Source: Cervus elaphus (Eukaryota; Chordata; Mammalia; Artiodactyla; Cervidae). Taken from it: 64,000 bases of DNA. The notes under the pieces were generated by a model that was given only the letters and a program-made list of their open reading frames with translations, was not told the DNA's origin and did not search any database. The position numbers were made by a program, and so were the translations under genes. Location of the stretch: contig NC_057847.1 of NCBI RefSeq assembly GCF_910594005.1, positions 25,891,001 through 25,955,000 of the forward strand, read 5' to 3'. Numbering within the stretch: the first letter of the stretch is position 1; every line of letters begins with the position of its first letter. Below are positions 57,521 through 64,000 of this stretch, one piece after another.

Positions 57521-59460
57521 TGGAGGTGACGAATAGATTCAAGGGATTAGATCTGGTAGACAGAGTGCCTGAAGAACTATGGACAGAGGTGTGTAACATT
57601 GTACAGGAGGCAGTGACTGAAGCCATCCCAAAGAAAAAGAAATGCAGGGAGGCAAAGTGTTTGTCTGAGGAGACTTTACAAATAGCTGAGGAAAAAGGAA
57701 ACAATAAGCAAGGGAGAAAAGTTCATTTTAGTTCAGTTCAGTTGCTCGGTCGTGTCCGACTCTTTACGACCCCATGAACCATAGCATGCCAGGCCTCCCT
57801 GTCCATCACCAACTCCCAGAGTCCACCCAAACCTATGTCCATTTAGTTGGTGATGCCATACAACCATCTCATAATCTGTTGTCCTCTTCTCCTCCTGCCC
57901 TCTATCTTTCCCAGCATCAGGGTCTTTTCCAATGAGTCAGCTCTTCACATCAGGTGGCCAAAGTATTGGAGTTTGAGCTTCCAAATCAATCCTACCAATG
58001 AACACCCAGGACTGATAAGGAAGGATACCAAATTGAATATAGAATACCAGAAAATAGCAAGGAGATTTATGAAGGCCTTATTAAAATGAACAGTGCAAAG
58101 AAGTAGAGGAAACAATACAATGGGAAAGACTCAAGATCTCATCAAGATAATTAGAGATATCAAGGGAACATTTCATGTAAGGATGGGCACGATAAAGGTC
58201 AGGAAAGGTAAGGACCTAAAAGATGCAGAAGAAATTAAGAAGAGGTGGCAAGAATACACAGAAGAACTGTACAAAAAAGGTCTTAATGACCTGGATAACC
58301 AAGATGATGTGATCACTCACCTAAAGCCAGATATCTTGGAGTGTGAAGTCAAGTGGGCCTTAGGAAGCATTACTATGAACAAAACTAGTGAGGTGAAGGA
58401 ATTCCAGCTGAGCTATTTCAAGTCCTAAAAGATGATGCTGTGAAAGTGCTGCACTCAATAGGCCAGCAAATTTGGAAAACTCAGTGGTGGCCACAGGACT
58501 GGAAAAGGTCAGTTTTCATTCCAGTCTCAAGGGCAATGCCAAAGAATGCTCAAACTGCCATACAGTTGCCGTCATTTCACATGCTAGCAAGATAATGCTC
58601 AAAATCCTTCGAGGTAGGCTTCAGCAGTACATGAACCAAGTTTTCCAGATGTACAAACTGGGTTTAGAAAGGGCAGAGGAACCGGAGATCAAATTGCCAA
58701 CATCCACTGGATTGTAGAAAAAGCAAGGGAATCCCAGAGAAACGTCTACTTCTGCCTCATTGACTACTTTAAAGCCTTTGACTGTGTGGATCACAAGACA
58801 CTGTGGAAAATTCTTCAAGAGATGGGAATACCAGATCACCTTACTTATCTCCTGAGAAACCTGTATGCAGGTCAAGAAGAAACAGTTGGAACCTTATATG
58901 GAACAACAGACTGGATCAAAATTGGGAAAGGAGTACAAGGCTGTATATTATCACCCCAGTTTATTTAACTTATAAGCAGAGTAGATCATGTGAAATGCCG
59001 AGCTGGATGGCTCACAAGCTGAAATCACGATTGCCGGAAGAAATGCCAACAACCTCCGATATGCAGATGATACCATTCTCTTGGCAGAAAGAGAAGCAGA
59101 ACTAAAGAGCCTCTTGATGAGAGTGAAAAGAGGAGAGTGAAAAAGCTGGCTTACAACTCAACATTCAAAAAACTAAGATCATGGCATCCGGTCCCATCAC
59201 TTCATGGCAAATAGAAGAGTAAAAAGCGAAAGCAGTGACAGATATTATTTTCTTGGGCTCCAAAATCATTGCAGATGGTGACTGCAGCCATGAAATTAAA
59301 ACTTGCTCCTTGGAAGAAAAGTTATGACAAACCTAGACAGTGTATTCAAAAGCAGAGACATCACTTTGCCAAGAAAGGTCCGTACAGTCCAGCTATGGTT
59401 TTTCCAGTAATCATGTACAGATGTGAGAGTTGGACCATAGAGAAGACTGAGTGCTGAAGA
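57521..59460 (+). pseudogene. BovB reverse transcriptase domain remnant
   Basis: Open stretches at 57520-57727, 58093-58428, 58472-58717, 58786-58968 and later match the RT of RTE LINEs. FCLIDYFKAFDCVDH (58750-58794) is the RT A-box region. The YADD catalytic motif is intact as codons 59060-59071, but lies in a different frame from the preceding open stretch, so at least one indel lies between. Frameshifts and stops elsewhere make it non-functional. Confidence 0.93.
57728..58016 (-). mobile_element. BovB 3'-end fragment (ART2A-like), antisense, nested
   Basis: Begins AGTTCAGTTCAGTTGCTCGG, the complement of a (TGAAC)n tail, and continues 'gccaggcctccctgtccatcaccaactccc' and 'aatgagtcagctcttcacatcaggtggccaaagtattgg'. 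It breaks the RT reading of the host BovB: the frame before 57728 and after 58017 encodes adjacent parts of the protein. Confidence 0.9.
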
Positions 59461-59839
59461 ATTGATGCCTGTGAACTGTGGTGTTGGAGAAGCCTCTTGA
59501 GAGTCCCTTGGACTGCAAGGAGATCAAACCTAAAGGAAATCAAATCATAAAGTAAATCAACCCTGAATATTCATTGGAAGCGCTGATGCTGAAGCTCCAA
59601 TACTTTGGCCACCTGATGCGAAGAGCCGACTCTTGGAAAAGACCTTGATGCTGGGAAAGATTGAGGGCAAAAGAAGAAGGGGTGGCAGAGGATGAGATGG
59701 TTGGATGGCATCACCAATTCAGTGGACAGGAGTTTGAGCAAACTCCAGGATATAGTGAAGGACAGGGAAGCTTGGCGTGCTATAGTCTATGGGGTTGCAG
59801 AGTCAGACACAACTTAGCAACTGAACAACAACAATTGCT

Positions 59840-60548
59840 ATGGTTTTAAAATACACACAAATAAATCTACTAGTACCTGAAATTACAGTGAACGTTAAAT
59901 TTTGTACTATGCTAATTCTGAAAGACAAAGATAATGAGTACATAGGGATATAGTTATTAAGTAAGGCAGTACTTCATAGCCTAGTATGAGGCAAGGAATG
60001 GGGAACACCAAGGGTCTAGGGATGTTGTTAATACTCCAGAGGACCACATCTCTGGCATACCACTTTTTTACTTGTGATATAGCCATTGAAAAATTAGATG
60101 TACTGCTGATTGTGAATCACTGTATTTGATTATGTCACTGTCTCTTGTAAGATAGTCGTGCCTTGCTGGGAATTCCATTTTCTGTCTAGTACTCAAGACC
60201 CTTCTTTGTCAAGCATTAGTATTTTTTCAGTGCTCTTCTTTCAGTTCCAAATTGTCTTCAGACAGATTTGCTGTTTGTGCTCTGAATATTTCTTCTGCTA
60301 GGGATTCAGAAGAATCCCTAGCTAAGTTTATTCTCTTAAGATCCTATCCTTGATGATCTACCTTTCCCAAACCCCTTTTGCTCTTTCTTCTCATCTTTGA
60401 GGTCAGTAGCTCGCTTAGTGTGATAGGCACCACTTCATGCAGCCATGATTTAGTTTCATGTGCTTATCTTATTTCTTCAAGTAAACTGTAAGCGCCTTGA
60501 AGTTGTGAGCCATGCCATGTAGCTTCACTTCTCCTCAGGTATTGAAAT
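59840..60548. other. Unique intron
   Basis: No gene or repeat recognised. Confidence 0.5.
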
Positions 60549-60549
60549 G

Positions 60550-60750
60550 TGCTTGGTGGCTCAGATGGTAAAGAATCCGCCTGCAGTGTGGGAGACCTGG
60601 GTTCGATCCCTGGGTTGGGAAGATCCCCTGGAGAAGGGAATGACTACCCACTCAAGTATTCTGACTTAGAGAATTTCATGGACAGAGGAGCCTGGGAGGT
60701 TACAGACCATGGGGTCACAAAGAGTCAGACACGACTGAGTGACTTTCACT
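60550..60750 (+). mobile_element. Bov-tA SINE
   Basis: GCTTGGTGGCTCAGATGGTA head, 'cctgggttcgatccctgggttgggaagatcccctggagaaggg', and 'gacacgactgagtgactttcact' end. Forms an inverted pair with the copy at 60801. Confidence 0.93.
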
Positions 60751-60800
60751 TGCCTTCTATGTAGCAGTCAATAAAATAGAAGATGGATAGCATTTTTGTT

Positions 60801-61013
60801 GTTGTTTAGTCACTAAGCTGTGTCCGACTTTGCAACCCCATGGACTGTAACCCTCCAGGCTCCTCTATCCATGGACTTTCCCAGGCAAGAATACTGGAGT
60901 GGGTTGTCATTTCCTTCTCTAGGGCATTTTCCCAACACAAGGATCAAACTCGTGTCTGCTGCATTGTCAGATGGATTCTTTACCACTGAGCTACCAGGGA
61001 AGCTCCTGGGTGT
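60801..61013 (-). mobile_element. Bov-tA SINE, antisense
   Basis: (GTT)n tail, 'tgtccgactttgcaaccccatgg', and end 'ccactgagctaccagggaagc'. Perfect 10-bp duplication CATTTTTGTT at 60791-60800 and 61014-61023. Confidence 0.95.
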
Positions 61014-61023
61014 CATTTTTGTT

Positions 61024-64000
61024 ACTAGAATTCTTTTCTAGCTATAGAGTAAGCTAGACTAAGTTGTGATCTAGTAAATTTTTTTATACTACTCTGCTTG
61101 CTTGCCTAAGAGAATATGCAGGGTGCAAATGGATATGTTTTTATTGTTTTATCCAAATTGTGGATCAAGCAGTAAGATTTTAGATAAATGAAAATAAAAT
61201 TCTTGTGTTTTAGTGTTTACCTTTATTGCTAAGCCTCTGTATATTTTTTCCTGTAATGCTAGTCACACGTGGATTTATATATGGCATATATATAAATAAG
61301 ATTATAAATAATACATTTATGTTTCTATATAAAATTTGCTTTTATTATTGTAGTTCTGTGCTATGTTATCTCTAGTATTAATACTTTTATTCAGGGTTAA
61401 AACTTAGCAAAGTGATTTATATAATATGTACAGTTTGTGTTTGATATAGTTGGATGAATTCTTATAGGTAAAAATTTATATGATAGAAGGAAATCTTATT
61501 TAAGAAACGAACCGACCATTTAAAATAGAAACCTGAGATCTTTTTTACATTGCAGCTGAGTTGAACAAATAATCTTTCCATCATTGCTGTGAAGTGCATG
61601 TAGTTAAAAATACATTTATACATATTATTTAAAAAAACCTAGTTAACTTTAAAATATGTAAGTTTTCTTGTCGTTTAGGGTTCTGTGAAGCTGATCATCA
61701 AGAGGGTTGCAAATCATTGGTGGTTTCTATTTTCAGATTTCCACATCCCGGAGTAATTTGCTTTAATTTCACCCAATTTAACCTATACTTCACACCATCA
61801 CCATTCAGCTTTAATAGCTATGTTCTATGCATAAGAAAAGCAGATAAATGTCCACAATTAGGCTGCAAATGATTACAACTAGTTAGGGCTTTATGAAGAC
61901 AAAACTTAAAGGACTATGGCGCCAAACAAAGCCACAAAAGACGGCTGAAAATGCTGTCTCGAGAAGTCAAGTCTACCACAGCATTTGATTTATTACTTTT
62001 GTAGTTGATTTTACTTATTTTTAATATATTGGCAGGTGTGCGTACTCTGAGAAATGTTCGGCTTTAATGAATATTAGTTCTCTGTTGTTAATTAATGTAT
62101 TTTAGTTTTCATTTTCTTCCTTGAATTTTGGCATAGATAACCAGATTGAATCTTTTTAAAATATTAAGATAGCATTTTTTTTATATTAAGCAGAATTGGT
62201 TTGAAATGCACTGGCATTTTATACCTTGTCAATGCATTTGTGAAATTAAGACTTTTATTAATGTTTATGTATATGTTGAATGGTCCTATGAGACATATGA
62301 TAGAAGTTTAAATTTACAGTTCTGTATAGAATTTCATTTCTGGTTGGACCTTAGCATGCAAAAGATATGTTTAGAGTATTACTTGTATAATATATCTGCA
62401 TGTATAGAAAAGATTCAGAGATGATTGTAATCCCTTTTATGTGTGGGTGTTGTTTTCTTCTCTCTATATAACTTCCTGTTGATGGTTACTGCATAACATT
62501 ATTTTAGTGTATAAAGAATTCGGATATGTTTTAAGGTTTTATAAAAAGCCAGACTGTTCATCTTACTGTAAAAGTCTGTCTTCCTCCTGCAAAATAAAAT
62601 GTGCCCTTTTTGTTAATGTTTTTCCACATTTAGCAAGGTAAGTCTGAACTAAACAGTTTGATTGCATCCCTCTTCAGAATTTTTAGCCCAGGTTTTGACA
62701 TACAAATCTTTTATTTTTTAGTGAGTAAATAAAATTCAAAGTTTCAGTTTAGTATTTAGATTTTATTCTTTAGTCATTATGTTAAATATTCTCTCAGAAA
62801 TTCTTATAGATAAAAGAGTAACAAATCAGATGAATGATAATATCTTTCCACAGCTTTTGTGCACCCAGAATTATTCAGGTAATTGAAATACTTCTATTTT
62901 AGAAATGTAACATCCACTGTTTTATTACACAAGGGGTAGCATGTGTTTATTTAAAACATACACATATTGTAGATATTCCTTATTTTCTAAACTAATAATC
63001 AAATAATGTCCCTTTAGTTTATTGTTGCTTAGAAGCCAAAATAAATGTAGTTTAAACACCTAAGCAATTGTGGGCTTTATACACATGTAACAAACATAGT
63101 ATACATGCATGCACAGAGTTGTTAACTTTAAAAATAATGCTCAGGAATTAATAGCTTGTTGGCTTTATAGAAGCGATATATGTGCGAAAGTATACTGAAA
63201 CTTATTTCTTTAAAATATCTTTATTTTAAAGAAAGCAGTCTATCCCACAAAGTAGACCAATATAGCCAAGGCAAGACAATACAGCTACACAGCTTCACAG
63301 TTGTATTAAACTAGTTTCATATGCTATATCATAAAACTTTCAGTCCAATCAGCAACTAAATTTAAATACTGCAAATTGTAGCAGCAAAACAATAATTCTG
63401 CTGATTAGCCCCTTTCCATTTCTTGTAAGTGAACTGTTTATGCTGTTGAGTACCTTTTGAAAAAAGAAAAAGCCAAAACAGCCTTGATTAGTCAAGGAGT
63501 AATTGGATGACTTGATTTTAGCAAGAGAATGAATTGGTTGATGATAGCCTGTAACTAAGTGTAGTGGTTCTGTTCAGATGAATACATAACATACAGTCAT
63601 CAGATCTTGACAGGTATAACATATAAGCAGTGCTAAAATCTGGTAGTAGTGGGGATAAGATGGAAATGGAGGGAAATAAGTTTGCCATGAAGTCTTTTGT
63701 GAGAAATTTTGAGGTGATTCTTAAAGTAATTGAGAGGAACTTCCATATTTTTTTTAACATTAGGGAAGGGGTGGGGAGATACTTTAGTTCCCATGTTTTA
63801 TGCTCTATAAAGACAAAAGAGCTGTTGTAGGATCATTTAACTTTATTTAGGAGGATCAACAATATTACATCCTTTTATTCTTGTTGAAGATCATGATTCA
63901 TTAGTAGAGCCATGTGGGAAAGCCTTGAAGCATTAATTGTGTTCGTATTTAACTGTTTAAGGTCTTGATTAGTCAGACCTTTTTGAGGATGGCATTATTG
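61024..64000. other. Repeat-poor intron, possible conserved non-coding sequence
   Basis: I see no interspersed repeat or gene in this 3-kb stretch. The part at 61670-61990 looks unusually ordered, with several homeodomain-like TAAT cores (CTTTAATTTCACCCAATTTA and 'cagctttaatagc') and a GATTACAAC block. That is a hint of conservation, not evidence of it. Confidence 0.4.

Larger units (their letters stand above)
56184..59833 (+). mobile_element. BovB LINE (RTE clade), near full length
   Basis: A 3.65-kb insertion flanked by ATTGCTGTGG (56174-56183) and ATTGCTATGG (59834-59843), a 10-bp target-site duplication with one mismatch. Its head (56184-56360) reads like the Bov-tA SINE head. A leader follows, then an endonuclease region with IIGDWNAKVG and SDHELLI, a reverse transcriptase region with FCLIDYFKAFDCVDH and YADD, and the 3' end TTAGCAACTGAACAACAACA. 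Stops and frameshifts break the coding region, so it is inactive. An antisense BovB 3'-end fragment is inserted at 57728-58016. Bovids are known to carry many BovB copies, linked to ancient horizontal transfer among vertebrates. Confidence 0.95.
20209..64000 (+). other. OLA1: OLA1 intron downstream of the Arg125 exon (partial)
   Basis: Starts at the GTAAGT donor of the second exon. No further OLA1 coding exon was found; the next should begin with bases completing Arg125 and then encode AFEDDD. I therefore treat the rest of the window as one intron of more than 43.7 kb, in line with the large genomic span of OLA1 in mammals. An unrelated gene nested in this intron cannot be excluded, but no open frame here resembles a real gene outside the transposable elements. 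Confidence 0.8.

Noticed and set aside
1..64000. CRISPR arrays, phage, operon or toxin-antitoxin systems
   Set aside because: Direct repeats seen are transposon target duplications or microsatellites; the base composition, introns and repeats are mammalian.

Overview
This is a nuclear genomic window from a ruminant, most likely a bovid. The repeats are the main evidence: many Bov-tA/Bov-A-type tRNA-derived SINEs, CHR-type cetartiodactyl SINEs, and a near-complete BovB (RTE-clade) LINE. The DNA is AT-rich and CpG-poor, and it contains no prokaryote-like gene organisation, no CRISPR array and no operons.

The only protein-coding sequence I can support is two internal exons of OLA1 (Obg-like ATPase 1, the eukaryotic YchF-type P-loop ATPase) on the + strand. 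They lie at 14788-14931 and 20081-20208. The two exons join in frame (AG|C splits a Ser codon), have canonical AG/GT borders, and together encode residues about 35-125: the second half of the P-loop, the switch I region and the G3 DxxG segment. Everything else is intron: more than 14.7 kb upstream, 5.1 kb between the exons, and more than 43.7 kb downstream. I looked for the next OLA1 coding exon and did not find it, so the second downstream intron runs past the window end.

Layout. 1-14787: intron with MIR/L2, several antisense L1 3' parts and SINEs. 14932-20080: intron with a degenerate mariner transposon (15482-16752) that has lost two catalytic aspartates. 20209-31075: mostly unique intron with scattered SINEs, MIRs and a short hAT-like element. 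31076-32396: an ancient hAT DNA transposon with recognisable ends. 36290-38330: antisense L1 interrupted by SINEs and by a chimeric SINE retrocopy. 45945-52740: a long antisense L1-rich block invaded by about eight SINEs. 56184-59833: a BovB LINE with a near-perfect 10-bp target-site duplication, itself interrupted by an antisense BovB 3'-end fragment. 60550-61013: a head-to-head inverted SINE pair. 61024-64000: a repeat-poor stretch that may contain conserved non-coding sequence.

I do not see a novel multi-gene system. The most unusual observations are footprints of retrotransposition and repair. Two loci are bare poly(T) tracts between perfect target-site duplications, which look like tail-only insertions. 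One is a chimeric SINE plus unique 3' tail insertion with its own AATAAA signal and a 14-bp duplication. There are also several inverted repeats in the OLA1 sense transcript that could form double-stranded RNA.
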